Origin: Bedellia somnulentella
Lineage: Eukaryota; Arthropoda; Insecta; Lepidoptera; Bedelliidae
Length of the DNA: 64,000 nt
Direction of reading: 5' to 3'
Assembly: GCA_963576735.1 (NCBI GenBank)
Contig: OY755175.1
Coordinates: 15,454,401-15,518,400 of the forward strand
The notes under the pieces are model-generated. The model made no database searches, was not told the DNA's origin, and saw nothing but the letters and a program-made list of their open reading frames with translations. Made by a program: the position numbers and the translations under genes. This document shows, piece after piece, positions 12,001 through 27,000 of the stretch (the stretch's first letter is position 1; each line of letters opens with the position of its first letter).

Positions 12001-15000
12001 TATGAAAATAACTGAAATACACAATGCGAGCTGTTTCTATGTCTGCTATTTCTCTAATCTTACGCACGGCATACGCTGCTGAGCTCAGCCTTTTAGAAAG
12101 TGTTAGTATATGGGGTCCCCATTGCAACTTAGAATCGATTATTATCCCTAGGAATTTTGTCTCCAAGAAGAAGTGCTCTAACATGGACATATTTGAATTT
12201 TTTTGGAATAATTTTTAATATATATTTTTGGCCTCTGCATGCGACACCAATAAGTCCGTTTATTCCTGAGTGAACATTCCTTCCACTTTTTTTTCTATAG
12301 TTAACTATAAAAACGAAACTCAACACAGCAAAAATCAACAAACACTTCACTCGGTTGCCCAACATCATTTGCGTTGCGTTTCGAGATTCCATTCCTCACT
12401 AAAGCTCTTAAATCGTAATTTATAATTGTGTGACATATACACGGTAACAAACATTTAAAAGCATTTTTCTAAATAAAAAACGTTGTGTTAATAAAACTGT
12501 TGGTTTTATGACAATTCAAAATGTTTTTAATAAGACTTATTTTACAAATATTAAAACTAAACACATAAAAGCGACGTTGCCGTCTTGTTTATTCTTATCT
12601 AGCAGGTAAATTTAACTGACGGGTAATTTATTTGATAGATGGCTGGTAAAACCTACAAAATATATCAGCCACTTTTATTCATCAGATAACGTGATGTGTC
12701 AGATAACTATCTTTAATCATTCAACTTTATCTGTTAGTGGTGAAACTGGCCCTTAGAGATCCTACAAGTTTAAGATTTTAAATAACAACTTGAAATAGTG
12801 ATTATATTAATGTGATAAATTGTGAATTCGGTTTAATAAGATACTCTAGTAAAAAATATGGAAAAATACAAATATACGCGTTAAATTAAAAACTTTCTTC
12901 ATTTAAAAAAGCTAAGATATCATCATCCCAAAAAGTGGCAAATAAGGAGATTAGTAAATTTGAACTACACTATTATGGAATCGATTTTTAGTCTAGAATC
13001 CGTTTTTTACCAATGAAAGTTAACAGATAGAGCATATAACTATATTCCATATATAGTAGCCAAGAAAAAAATCCAACTGGATTTTCCGAGAAAGATGAAA
13101 GTATGTCAGAATGTGTGATACATGGTAAGAAAGTGGAATGAGTAAAATAATTTGTATATCAGGGAATTTTCTTTACTAGGGACGGCAAATATGTAGGAGA
13201 TATTAAGACAAGTTTACTAAAGAGGAATGTGGTCAATGGAGTCATAAACAGTCTGATGTCGCGCCAGTTGTTGTCTGAAAAGGCTCGAATGGCAGTGCAT
13301 AATGCTGTGTTAACCGCAAAGCTAATGTATAGTAGTGAAAAATAGATACGGCGTGAAGCTTAAAATTAAAGTACATTCAGTTGAAATAAGGATCCTTAAA
13401 AGTTTATGTAACTTAAAAATGTATGGCAGTCTGAGAAATAGTGTGATTTGAGAACGTTTTGGTAGTGAGAACATTATACTAAATTAGCATTTATAAAAAA
13501 ATGAAGAATGTCATATAAGTAAGTAACAGCCAGGTAGCTTCAGTATTAACGTTTCTCAGCCACTTTTGGAAGTTTCTTTAATGATAGGCAATCGTTTAAC
13601 AATTACTTGATAGCCTTATACGATGCCATAGCAGTAGTAATACAAAATATAGAGCAGTGATATTCGAAACTTATTATTAAACAAATTTAAAGTCAAATCT
13701 ATGAAGAAACCTATATACAGATATCTTATTCCACATGATTGTTTCAGGATCTCTATTCAGGGGATGGTCACAATTGGAAGAGCATCGTGTTCTCCTTGAT
13801 GGTGATCGGGTTTGTGATATCCGGAATTGTTACTGCTATTTATTTATTGGGGTAAGTATCCTTATCGTTTAATTGGTCATTCACATTTTAAATAAATTTT
13901 ACAGCATTATCCATTCTAAAGATTTTATACGTAAATTGCAATGGATTGTTTTTGCATATCTCAAGCAACTAATAGAATTAACTTCTGAAATTAAACTGAA
14001 TTATACATACAATGGCATCTAAGCATTACACAACTGAGTACTAAAATTATTATAGTAATTCGTTTAACCACAAACTAATCATTTTAAAGAGTAATTAAAA
14101 CGATATAGGAAATATTCATCAAACCCAAGGAAGTAAATTATACAATTCAGAATCAGTTTAAAAATAATAGTCAGTTGTTTAACGACAAACTAACATTTTT
14201 AACTCAGTAATAAAAACAATACAAGAAATAATCATCGCACCCTAAAACCCTAGAACATAACTAAACATAACTTTCCTCACAGCTATGTGGACGAACTATT
14301 ATACTGGTCGGGTCGTCGGATGCGGCTGGACGAATTCCTCCGTGGGGAGCTGACGGCCGAGCGCCTGCCCACGCGGTGGGTGGGGCCCCACCAGCTGGTG
14401 TACCAGGCAGACGACGGGGCCCTGCTGGCCTTCGATACCGTCAACAACACACTGTCTGTGCTGGTCACGAATCATACTCTCGTAAGTATATACTACTACT
14501 TTAATACCAAGAACTTTATTTCTTATACCATCTTTTCCCCTATCAACTTCCAAATGTGGCTGAGGAGTTTTCAGCTCTGAAGCTCTGACAACCCCTTTTT
14601 GGGATTTATGGCCGTGAGTATATATATGTATGTATGCATGTAAAAATAACTTTAATTTAAAATTATTGTATTCCTGATTTACACTTGTGCAAAATATCTG
14701 GACACGATTATGAAAATTTAGTGATGAATTTCCCTATCAATTCGGTTGCTGTATACTGTGAGCTAACGAAAGCACTAACCTATTTGTTCCCACGGCTCTC
14801 ATAAGGTTTGGGTCTTTTAAATTGGTGGGCTACTCATCACCAAACATTTTTTAATTTACTATCTTTAGTTTACTTTCCCTCTCGAAGCTCTGGCGGTAGC
14901 AAGGGATACCTTTTTGCGACATATGGACGTAAGTATAGTCAGACAGAATAGGATTATTATTTTTCCCGCTTTTTCTATGCTCAAATAAAGTTAATGAGTA

Positions 15001-18000
15001 AATGAATTCTGTGGGCCCTCCCTTAACTTTTCCACCAAAACGATTGTCTTTGTTAAAAAAACATATTTGATAAATGTACTATAATTCTATGTTTATAAAT
15101 AAAAAACAATAAAAAAATAAGGTCGAATTGAGAACACTCCTTTATTTGAAGTCGGTTAAAAATATATCATCAATCAAATCATTTATTCATCCGCTCATTA
15201 TTAAGTGATAGATAATTCAGCATGAAAATTTATAATTATAATATAGATTATACATTTCATACCGAAATCTAATTCATTTGCAGTAAATTAACAAACCTCA
15301 AAATAATCACAGTGCATGTGCAATCAAACCACAAATAGCTCTCCACAAAATGAAAGTTTAATTCAAATTAATTCGAATTGACAATTCGATTAATGCTTGT
15401 TCTCGGGTTGCTCATTATATGATCGAATGATTGCAGTTCGTGGTTGGTCGGACAGTATGCAATGAATTCTACTTGTTTTAAAATTAAAAAATCCACAGAA
15501 AGCTTTAATTTTTTTAAATGTCATTTTCTTAGAAATAAGTCAATGCCATATTTAATAATAATATTATATTTGTGTAAATAGCGAATAAACGACTTTCGTT
15601 ATTTAGTTTGGAAATCTTTTGCCATATAGTCGCTCATGTTCCTGAACAAAACCAAAGTTTCTATTGAACGGAATCGGTATGCTTGAGCTTTGACGACAAA
15701 GATTAAACAAGCAATTTCATTCAAGATTCACCTAAAGATCTTGCACCTATTTTAAAGTTCCAACAGTTTCCACAAGATAACAGCGCACCTGACCAGCATG
15801 AGGTGCCGAAGTCTTGTTTTAAAACAGCGACCCACTTACTAGTTTCAGTCTAAGTAACTTCGAACAATGCAAATTTCCTTGTTGAATATAACCTGTTACG
15901 TTGATAACATAATAATAAGGAGTATGCAGTATTTATTCAAATGCAGCATATTGTTTGGTAGCAACAAAGCCGTAATGGCCGCTCGCTCTATCGCTTCATT
16001 TTTATAACAAAAGCGGTAGCAGATTTGAATAACATTCAGGAAGAGGATGTTTGCATAAAGATGGAGTTGTGTACGAGTACTTGGGTTGAACAAGGCCCTC
16101 GGATTACAAAGGTTGCTTTACTTGCTTTTTTTATAGTCCGTTTATGTTAAGGTACTTTATGTTAAGGTGGTCGAAGTTAAAAAAAATGATTTCTTTTTTA
16201 CTTATTCAAGGCAAAAAATAGAAAATCATACATCAATCATAAAATACACACCTCAAAAAGTATGTATCATTTTCAACACAGTAAAAACAAAATACGCAAT
16301 TCTAAAATATTATATTTTCTGTATCTGTGTTGTGCCGGCTTATAAAGCAGTAACCCCTTTCAGGCCGCGGGTATCGTTAGGGGCGACTATTTATTTTACA
16401 AGCTTTTCCCCTTTCACTTTCAAAAAGTGGCTGAGCAATATCGAATATAATGAAAAAACCTTCCCCATTAAGCAATATACTGATTTAGTTTTGTTCCTCT
16501 TTTACTATTCCCGTCTAATCAATGCTTCGTAGTAATTGATCCACGACAGACTTCGCCAACTTCCTGTTGTGCTGAATGAAGTGTAACTAAAAAGTTTATC
16601 TTAATTAACTTGAAAGTATTGAGATCAGTTTCATAGCCGCAGTCTAACTTAACTGAGAAACTTGGCCACGAGTACGGCAAACTTACAAACTTCTTTGATT
16701 ATTTTTATACGTTTAAAATCATGATTGAGAAACTGTACAAAATATGATTTTATTAAAACTTGCCCTGTAAGAAAATATTTAGAACTTCGTTTGAATTTTT
16801 TCTAACTTTACTTCATCATTAATGAAGACTTACATCACGTTAATTTACAAAGCTATACTTGATCGCTTACAAAATATACTAAAAAAATATGAATAATGGA
16901 TGTTTGCAATTTCAGCGCCAACTAAACGTGCGCGGCTACCAGTGCTCCCCCGACCTGCGCTACGTGCTCTTCCAACACAACGTCAAAGAGGTGAGAATCC
17001 TCCGCTCCAAATTAATTAAACCAACAACATGAAGACAAACTCGTAAATTCACTTTAAAACTCTGCAATCTCTCTTCGCAGGTTTACCGTCGAACGTTTAC
17101 AGCGCACTACACCGTTTATGACGTCACAAATGAGTAAGTTTTTGACGACTCCTCTATGTATATTCGGGTGCTCGTAAAACTGTCTATTTCCGAACCGCTG
17201 TAATACAAAGTGGTCCTCTGCGCGTCGTTTGTCAAGAAAATACAGCCCCAAAAGCGAAAGAATATAGTTTCGTCGCCGGAAGAATTTAAAACATTCGCAA
17301 GACCACAATTTGGTTCCTTTATAAATTTGATCGCTGCCAGAGGAATTTTAATATCATTGCGCAGCCTTCGTTACTATCTAAGACTATTCTGGCTTTGAAA
17401 TGTTAACTTCTATTTCTTTTTACTAGACACTGGTTTATTTGACTTAGATATTAAAAGTATATTTTAGCTTGTACTTTTTTATGTGTTTTTACAGCGTGAG
17501 GTTTAGGATCGATCGATTACGTAATTTTTTAAATTGCTTGACACAATGCACTTAAAAATAATGTATTTTTATTGAAGTAAATATATTTAAAAAGTCATAA
17601 GAACCTTTATTAGATTTAGCATAAAGGGATTTTCTAAAAAAATAATTATCATAATTGTTGAGGTTTGACACCTCCCATATGACATTTATACAACTACATA
17701 AAATTAAGACTTTTCAGACATAAGATATGTTTTATTATAAAAAAATATTTTGTTGAATTCAATCAAAGCATTAATTTTAGGGTGGATAAGATTTATGTGA
17801 CCTTTGTTTACCCACAATAAGATGGGCTCAGTCACGTTCGGGCATCTCAAATTTGTTACGCCAATATTCTACGTGTTGCTTACACACTAAATAAATTCGG
17901 TGGCTAATGGCGCCTACTATGTGTAATAGGTAATAGTTAAATGGCAGATTACTTAGTCGTTTCCGTTCATTTGTAACAATATGGCGTGTTACACGAAGCC

Positions 18001-21000
18001 AGCATGACAAACAATCTTGGCACGCTACGGCTGTGCAATAAATGTATGGATGGATTCATAAATTTTAAGCCAAAATGCATGTAAATTTAAATTTTTAGGC
18101 TTTGTTGCTTCTTTGAAAATAAATTTTGATAACTATGTTCAACAAGTCTGTTATTACTTGTTGTGATCACGCTTAGTATGTGTAAGTTACAATAACGCAT
18201 GTTATTAAAATACATACTACTAACATATATTCTTTAGCCACCACTGTAATTTCAGTAGAGTAAGGATTGTAAAATAAGTGTTGTTGATTGGCATCTAACC
18301 GCATGATAAAGTGAGGGAAGAAATGGATTAGTGATATTCTAAGCCGACACAACTCCGCTTATGGTATCTATGATCGCTTAATACACGATCTTCTTTGTAA
18401 CAGTAGGTACTAAAAACATAGAGTCGAATTTAGGACGCCTTCTTGGAAGTCGGTTGAAATGCAAAGCATCGTATTGTTTACCGCAACTTCGTTGAACTAA
18501 AACACCTCTTAATAGATTTCCTATGTTTGCACCATCATTAATGCAAAGGTTCATTACGCGTGTGCAAATATGGGGCCGTGATTAGTGCGCCATACCCATT
18601 AGTGCAGGGAACTAGTAAAGTGGCCGACACGTTAATCATAATTACTTATTTACAACTACACGCACACGTATCGTGTGAACTATTGACTTAAATTAGCTGT
18701 AAATGTGCAAGTGTTGTAATTAGACATTGTAAAACTTTATATTTCCTGAATATTGAACATGCATTTTAGAAGCTTATAGAATTTGTATTGTAAGTTCTCG
18801 CACCGGACGTCTGAACAACGGCGTCTTTTGGTGTCACAGCCAAACTAGCATATTTCTCCTTTGTTGCCCTTAGCCCTTAAGGATTCATAAGTACAATGTA
18901 TATATTGTTGAGAAATAAACGAATTTTTGATTCCTTATTTATGCTACCGTTTGCCGTGTAGTGCCGGCTTAGAACGTCGCTACCCCTTTCTACCCACGGG
19001 TGTCGTAAGAGGCGACTAAGGGTATTGGGGCTTTTTATTGGATTTTTGGGCGTTGTGGTTGGAGACCCATCACCAAAAACCTTTATTTTACCGCCTTTTC
19101 CCCACTCAACTTCCAAAAGTGGCTGAGGAATTTATACCCAATTAACAATTTAAAGTCGTTCAATAGTTAAGTTAACGTTATTTTGTTACCACTGTTCGTA
19201 AAAGCTATGTCACACTAATGTTATAATAACGTTTACTAAACGCGAAAAGGGCCCCAATTATACGACCTTCAATGTTGTATAATGGTCATACAAAAGTCAG
19301 AAGATGACTCCGTTAACGTCATTTAAAAGTCGTGTGAACGTTTATGAATTACCACTTTCATCGCGCAGTAGTCGCACCGTTACTTTACAACCACCTGTTT
19401 GGTTATATTGCGGTCGTACAGATGTTTTTGAATTATTAAAACGTTTTATATGAGTCTAGTAACAACCCCTGAAAGGCTGCTTAATATTTCTTGTTAGTTG
19501 TTGTTTTTATTTGGAGATTTAAGTGCAAGATAAATAATTACAAGGAAGTAAGGGAAAAGAAATTAGAGTATTATTTGACTTTCATATTTTGCTTACAATA
19601 TTTGTCTTTAATACCGTTTAGTTCGACTGGGAATTTAAGTTTTACGATAATATACCTATGTAAATACAATTCATATTTTCATGCCCCTTCTTAGTTTTGT
19701 GTTTAAAACATCATATTTTTATTACCAAAAATAAATTTATTTTTAAAAATGTCAGACATATTGCTTTGGTTGCATACTTACCTCTTTATGACGTCTTAAA
19801 GACACAAAGTCTTTTTAAGGTTATTTGAAGACCATGCAATACGCCATTAAAGATAGCTATTAGGGTTCCTTCTAACATTTAATTATTTTTTTTATACATA
19901 TAACAAATAGCGTGGCAGTACAGATACGCAGAAGAAAAGTAAGACCTGATGTGGAGGTCTGAAAGCCGGGAACCTCCACATCCAGTCTTAGTTTTTCTGC
20001 GTTTTCATACTATAACAATATTTGTTAATTAAAATTAGATAAATCGCCAAATGTAAAAGGTATGTAAATGTATTTTTATAATAGTTTTTTTTAATGTGTC
20101 AACATTAACCTAAATCAATTATCTTTAAATTTATTTTAGGTAAAACCCATTCTTAGCAAAAGTAAAGAAAAATTTATAAGTAACTTCTATCGGAAATATG
20201 GTTGAATATTTGTATCATATTCCAATTATGGTTTCAATAAGCATACAATTTTCTATTCATGATTTCACATGGTAATTAAAATACTTAAAATCAATAATTA
20301 TATTTAATTTATTTTGAATAAATCCTTAACAAAGTATGGACGAGAGGAACAAAATATATATATTCATTATAAGGAAGCCAACAATTTAACATTTGACACT
20401 CTCTACAAAATACGTAGATTCCGATTTAATGATGTTACTCATATCACACATATGTATTAAACTTTAGAGTGCATGATGAGAAATTTTTACAGTCAAGAGT
20501 CCAATATTTCAAATCCTATTGTCTTTTTCATCATCTGTATCCAAGATTATATTATTCATTTCTTTTTACTGGACAGTGACAAGACAATGATCACTAAGAT
20601 AGTCTTCTGAAAATATACATACATACATACATATACTCACGGCCACAAATTCCTAGAAGGGGTATCCAGAGCTAAGGAATTAGAAAATCCTCAGCCGCTC
20701 CTGGAAAATTGAGTGGGGAAAAGATGGTTTAGTAAAGGTTGTTGGTGATGGGTCTCCGACCGCATCGACCAAAGCCTTACCAACCAACTTAAAAGCCCCA
20801 ATACCGTTAGTCGCCTCTTACGTACAGAAACGGGGTAGTGCTATTCTAAGCCGACACTACACGGCGAGAAATTAAAAACATTACATTTAAAAAAATAATA
20901 CATACATATAACATACATAAACGTTCACGCCGTTTATCCCCGAAGGGGTTGGCAGAGGTACCAATACTCCTGAACTCACATGGCAAGCGCCATCTAGTTT

Positions 21001-24000
21001 CCAGAGAAGGTACCCACGTTTTGCTTAGACAGTGTACTCACGTGATAGGGGGCAGGCCTATCGCCGTTTTGTACGAATACACTGTCACATGACTAAGTAC
21101 AACTCAGCCATGTGGGTTTCCTCACGATGTTTTCCCTCACCTTACATTTAAAAAAATAATAATTATAATAAATACCAAAACAAAGATGACTGATGAAAAG
21201 TTTACCATATATTTTATGTTGGCCGCATTAGGAACACTTTTAACAAGTTCAACTGTTTAACTGCTAACAAAATTAAATAAAATATCACATGTATTAAATA
21301 AAACCATTTTAACATTACTATTAAAATTTATCAATCAATAAAACATTTACTGATATAAAGAAAATTCGATATCGTAAAAAATCCTTAGCGATATTTTAAT
21401 ACTTAATAAACTAAATTAGTACTGAACCATTTGTTGCTCTTGCGTTGTACCCTTTTCTTCTTTAACATTATTTGTGATTAATACCAAGGTAGCCTTGTAC
21501 TTTTTAATAATTCGTAATGTCGAGATACTGTTTTTTTGAAAGCTCCACTATGTTTAAGTTTTCTCCATGAATAATTCGATATCATTTTTCGCATCAAACG
21601 TTACGTAAATATGGCGGCCAAGGCGTTTTAAGGTCAAAACTTAACTCTAATGTGACTACAAAGTCAGGGCATGACATTAAATGGACATAATGTAATATAA
21701 AAGTTATATTTGAGTTGTAATCAAACAACCAAGTCATTTAAGTGTCTTAAATTGACTGCTGTATGACATACGTTTACGTTAGTACCGTAGACATAGTGAC
21801 CGTTTTATAAACGTCAATGTTAAAACCTGTATACAACTACTGCATTATATAAATGTCATATAATGGTTTGCCAAGCACCAAATTTTGTCAGTTGGAAACG
21901 TTTATTCGACTGTAACGTTAGTATGACTATTGCGTGGTCGTACAAACGTATTAGCTAAAACTGAAATAAAACGTTATATACTTTAGTCTGGCCAACGTTG
22001 CTATGACTAGATTAATATAACATATTCGTCGCACGACTAAATAGTTAAATTAAATACGTCTATAGGACCTAGTAATCATTTAATTACTGTTATAGGACAG
22101 CTATTCAACTTTATTTCGTACAAATAATGACTTATACGACGTTTTTGTTAATTGGGTAATTCCTTAGCTCTGGCTACCCCTTCTAGGGAATTATAGCCGT
22201 GAGTATATGTATGTATGTATTTATAGCTGTGTAGTGTTGGCTTACAATAAGACTAACCAATGCCTTCCTGTGGGTGTCATAAGCGACGATGTGGGATTTT
22301 GAGCCTTTTTTTAGTTATTGTCGGGCGATGCGGCTGGAGACCATTCAACAAGCATCATTCATTTTTACTATCTATTTCCCATTAATTTGCAAATTTGGTC
22401 ATGCTTTCTAATTTTTCACCTTTTTACCTTTTTTGGAATTCATAATAGCCGTGAGTATATCTAGGTATGTATGCTATTTATTTAAAATTTCGGAAGTTCA
22501 TATTATTTCGTTAACTCCATACGTCTACTTTTGGAACTGAAGCAGGAATATGGTGATAATAATGTTTGTGATATGTTTTTAACAATATCTTTCTCCAATT
22601 TCATAACTCAATTAATAAAATTCCTATTAAAAGAGATGTAATAGTGCTAATCCAAGCCGCTGCTACGCGCCAAATAGCTGTGTCAAAACTGCGTATTATA
22701 TTCTGTCAATTTAAGTTTTATAAGAAAGTCGTCTAAAGTTTTCTTTCCACAAAGTCTCCGTCCTCCCGGTTTGATGTTATGATAATAGGATAGCTAACCG
22801 AGGCTCGTTCAGGCCCGCCTTAAATGATTTTTCCCCGTCGCATAGTTTTACATTATTTTCACAGGTAAATAGCCTTTGCGAAAGTAATCTCGGCAGCGTC
22901 ATCTTTCGCACCGTCTATTTTGCTTCATTGAAATCATATCTCTCGCTAAATCCTTGTGCTCCCGGCTCCCGTCGACGTAAGATATCGATTCAACGGTCGC
23001 CTACGTGAATACGATTCCAAATTTATTTAAATTTTTGTGAGTAGAATATTAAACGCTGAGCTGGTAGAGTTTACGAGGGTTTAATGCAGATTAGTATCAC
23101 TGGCAAATAATTGAAATTCTGAAACCTTTTTTGGGTAACTTTGTTCAATTATTTCGGCTACCTTATCTGTATCATAATCTGCAAAAATAGGTTTGAAGTT
23201 TACAACTAGAATTATATTGACAGTCTATAATACTCTTCTAGTTCCAACCATAATGGCAGTGTATATCGGTTATGGGTGTTTTACATAGATATACTCATGG
23301 CTATAAATCCCCAGGAGGGGTGGCCAGAGCTTCAGAATAATACATTCATTACCTACATTTTGGAAGAAAAGCACCCATAGTCGCCTCTTACGAACACCCT
23401 CGGGAAGAAATGGAGTAGTACTATTCTAAGATGACAATACGCAGCTTTGTATATAATTACATAAACGTAACATAAACGTTCACGCCGTTTATCCCCGAAG
23501 GGGTTGGCAGTGGTACCAATACTTCTGAACTCAAATGGCAGCGCCATCTAGTGTCCAGAGAAGGTACCCACGTTTTGCTTAGACAGTGTACTCACGTGAT
23601 AGGGGGCAGGCCTATCGCCGTTTTGTACGAATACACTGTCACATCACTAAGTACAACTCAGCCATGTGGGTTTCCTCACGATGTTTTCCCTCACCGTTAA
23701 CAACCATGATAAATTAACCACACATAGACTTTAGAAAAGACAAATTGGTGTAGGCCCGACCCAGGATTGGAACTCACGCCCTTCTGTTTTCGGGCGGGTG
23801 TTCTATCCACTGGACTATCATGTCGCTCTGTATATAATTCATTTAAAAAAAAAAGTTAATTCAATTGGAATAAAAGGGAAGGGAAGGGAATAATCTAAAT
23901 TAAAATCAAATATGAGCTTCATTTCATTTTGAAAACAATAATCCATATAGCACAAAATTATCTGAAAATTGGATCGAAGTAAGATATCCAATAAATTATG

Positions 24001-27000
24001 ACAAGCCATCCAGTGTAAAATGATATATTACAAACTTCCTGAGAAAAAGGAAATACCTTTCAATTAGGTGACTCTCCGTAAAACATTCTATTCCGGAATA
24101 TGAGTTTCAATTCAATGAATTTATTTCTAAAAATGTTTTCAGAGGAATCCGTTTTAATGGAATTAAGTTTTTGACTCGTTTTCTTGACAGTGCGATTAGC
24201 ACTTTTTGCATGCATTATTTTTACTAATCCCTTTTCTAGTCTCCAAAATGAAAATGGTTTATCAGTTATTCTCTAACTTTGACAAAAAATTAATTGGAAC
24301 TTAATTGATACCTCATAGCTTTAATACCATAAAGAGCTTATTCCATTTGTCTGAATTCAGACGTCCGATAGCCACAGAATCTGAATTCAGACTAGTGGAA
24401 TAACGTTCAGAACGCTAGGCTTCTGAAAAGTAGACAAATTTTGGCTCCTAGCTCACTAAATTTTTTGTAGCTCCGTCTCAGGAAGGTGGAATAACGTTCA
24501 GACGATTTAGTCGCCTCGCGCCCGCCACAGCGAGAGGACGTGCCAAAATTTTTCATGCCTATGATTGCAAATTACGTAAACAAAAAAAAGATAATAAAAG
24601 TTTTTTAGCAGATATACATATGCTCACGCCATTAATTCCAGGGGTAGTTAGGTAGGTAGGGGTTCCATTTCATAGGGGTAGGCAGATATGTATAATTATA
24701 TTCATACATACATACATACACTCACGCTATTATTTCCGATTGGGGTAGGTAAATACGTTTTATCACATACATACTCGCGCCATTACTTCCCATCGGAGTA
24801 GGCAGATTCGTTTAATTACATACATACGCGCATATACTCACGCTTTTACTTCCGCTTGTGGTAAGCAGATAATTTTAATTACATACATACATACTTAAAC
24901 TCCCGCCATTTTTCCGTAAGGGGTAGGCAGATACGTATTGTTTCAAATATGCATACTTATACTCACGCCATCACTTCCCGTGGGGGTAGGCACAGGCGTA
25001 TAATTACATAGATGCATACATATACTCACGCCATTATTTCCCATTAGGGTAAGCAAATACGTTCAATCACATATATGCATACATATACTAACGCCATTAC
25101 CTCTCATTGGGGTAGGCTGAAACTATCTATCGCCACTTCGTACGACCCCGGCAAACTTTTTAATAAATATGCTTTTATTTTTAAGTCATATAGGAGTTCC
25201 CGCCTATTTAATATTTTGTGTGAAATATAACGTAAAAATATTTGGAAAAGGTTCTGTACATGAATAGGATATATGTAAGTATAGTAGCGAAAGTGATATA
25301 TAGACGCAATGTGTCGTCGTTTATTGAATGAGAGTGGGATAGTCCAGAATTTCGTACGACCGCCCGCCAACATCGCGCGCTCTCGAATGATTCAGAAACT
25401 GAAATCGGTGTAGTGGAAAGTGGAATAACAAGCGTCTGTGGCCTTCTGCGGCAGTGACTGTGAAGGACCTCCGATTTCAGCAACGATAAAAGTGTAATGG
25501 AATAAGCTCTTAACAAATACGAGTAAGTGCAAAAATAATGAACCATAACTTCAATCCTGTTTGGTAATTAACACTTGCATTCGCTTTATTATTACGCAGT
25601 AATGTAATTAATATCTACGTGTATAATTCGGTATGCAAAGTTTTTTTTGGTATTTATTGAATATTTTTATTCGATAGCAAACAAGAAAATAAAAGACTAA
25701 ATTAAATATTTTTCATCTAAAACGAGTATTTGCAAAGTTATGATGTTTTAAAGATTGTTCAACGTTTGTACTTAATGACGTCATCGATCGAAAATATCAC
25801 GTAGCGACATGCAAATAAAGCGAGATGTTAAATAAAAATGTTGCTGATTGCAAAACATTTCACGAATATGTGATCTCAAATGACATTATTACGATATTAT
25901 ACTAAACAAACTTTTCATTTTCGATATTTTATTTATAAACTGCAAAAAAGATTGCCTTTGAAATAACGCTGAAGGTCAAATACTGTAACAGTATTTTGTT
26001 AAAATAACGGTCATCTTAGCTTTGTTTGATTTCATTTCAAGAAAATATGTTTTAAAAACATAATATCTCAAAATGGTTTCGTAATCAGCACCACTTTTGT
26101 AAAACTTTGCATACCGAATTCCAAAGTACTAAGTACAAACGTAAACATAGTGAGTTAAAGTTTCGTTGGTAGTGAGTCATTACTCACCACACCAACACTA
26201 AAATTCAAAGCTACAATTAACTCTAAATCCTCATTCAATTCTCTTTTTGCATACCAATACTGAGCAAGAGATTCACAGCTTAGAGCAGGGAGTCTGTAAT
26301 CATCTAGACGCCTCGAATCAACTTTTTTTTTGGTTAGATGCGGAATGTAAATGCTTAATGTGTGTCCAGCCACCACATGCCAGTGCTGGGCGAGGGCGCC
26401 GCTACGGCGGAGTGGCAGCACGCGGCCTGGCTGGGGACCGACGGCTCGCTGCTGCTGGCTGCCGACAACGAGCTGATGGTGCGGATGGGCCCGCCGGTCA
26501 GCCGCGCGCCCTTGCTCAAACTCTCCAATGATGCGGTAACTGGGACCGTGTATAATGGGGTGTCGGATTGGCTTTATCAGGGTGAGAGTTGATTTGTTGC
26601 AGTTTTGTTTATTTATATTTTTATATTATGTGGATGGTAATGTCTATAAATGACTATACGAAGGACTCATTCAGATCAAACAACATACATACATATTTTC
26701 ACGGCTATAAATCCCGAGATGGGGTAACCAGAGCTAAGGAATTATAAATTCCCCAGCCACATTTGGAATTTTAGATCAAATAAACAATGTTATCACAGAT
26801 CTGTATTTGAATAGATAACGCAAGTGTCATTTCTTGTATAGAAACCAAGCGTGCCATTATTTTTCCACCTACTGTGACGTCACATGAGCAATTTAGTGAT
26901 GGGAACTCCCCGTCAGCGCGTAAACGATTCAATCGATTATATTCGAGTGCATCGACAGACGAATGATAAATTGACAGAAGAATGATAAATCTAGAATTAT

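Larger units (their letters stand above)
19137..22156. mobile_element. TIR element, 3.0 kb, CCCAATTAACAA ends, TA flanks
   Basis: Begins CCCAATTAACAA at 19137 and ends TTGTTAATTGGG at 22156, flanked on both sides by TA. The subterminal DNA is rich in ACGTTA/TAACGT words on both sides. No transposase seen. TA duplication suggests a Tc1/mariner-type or similar non-autonomous element; assignment uncertain. It carries a minus-strand SINE-like copy and a tRNA-SINE fragment. Confidence 0.75.
18953..22222 (+). mobile_element. SINE-like repeat split by a 3-kb TIR element
   Basis: The left part 18953-19134 and right part 22159-22222 form one copy; the material between is the TIR element at 19137-22156. 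A second, degenerate plus-strand copy follows at 22226-22472. Confidence 0.85.

Noticed and set aside
24600..25165. CRISPR-like array
   Set aside because: The repeats are diverged tandem units without unique spacers, derived from an RTE tail, in an animal genome.
26247..26592. Open frames 26247-26531 (+) and 26421-26155 (-) as genes
   Set aside because: They are shadow or extended frames of DPP10-like exon 6; only the frame 26370-26581 joins its neighbours in phase and matches the family.
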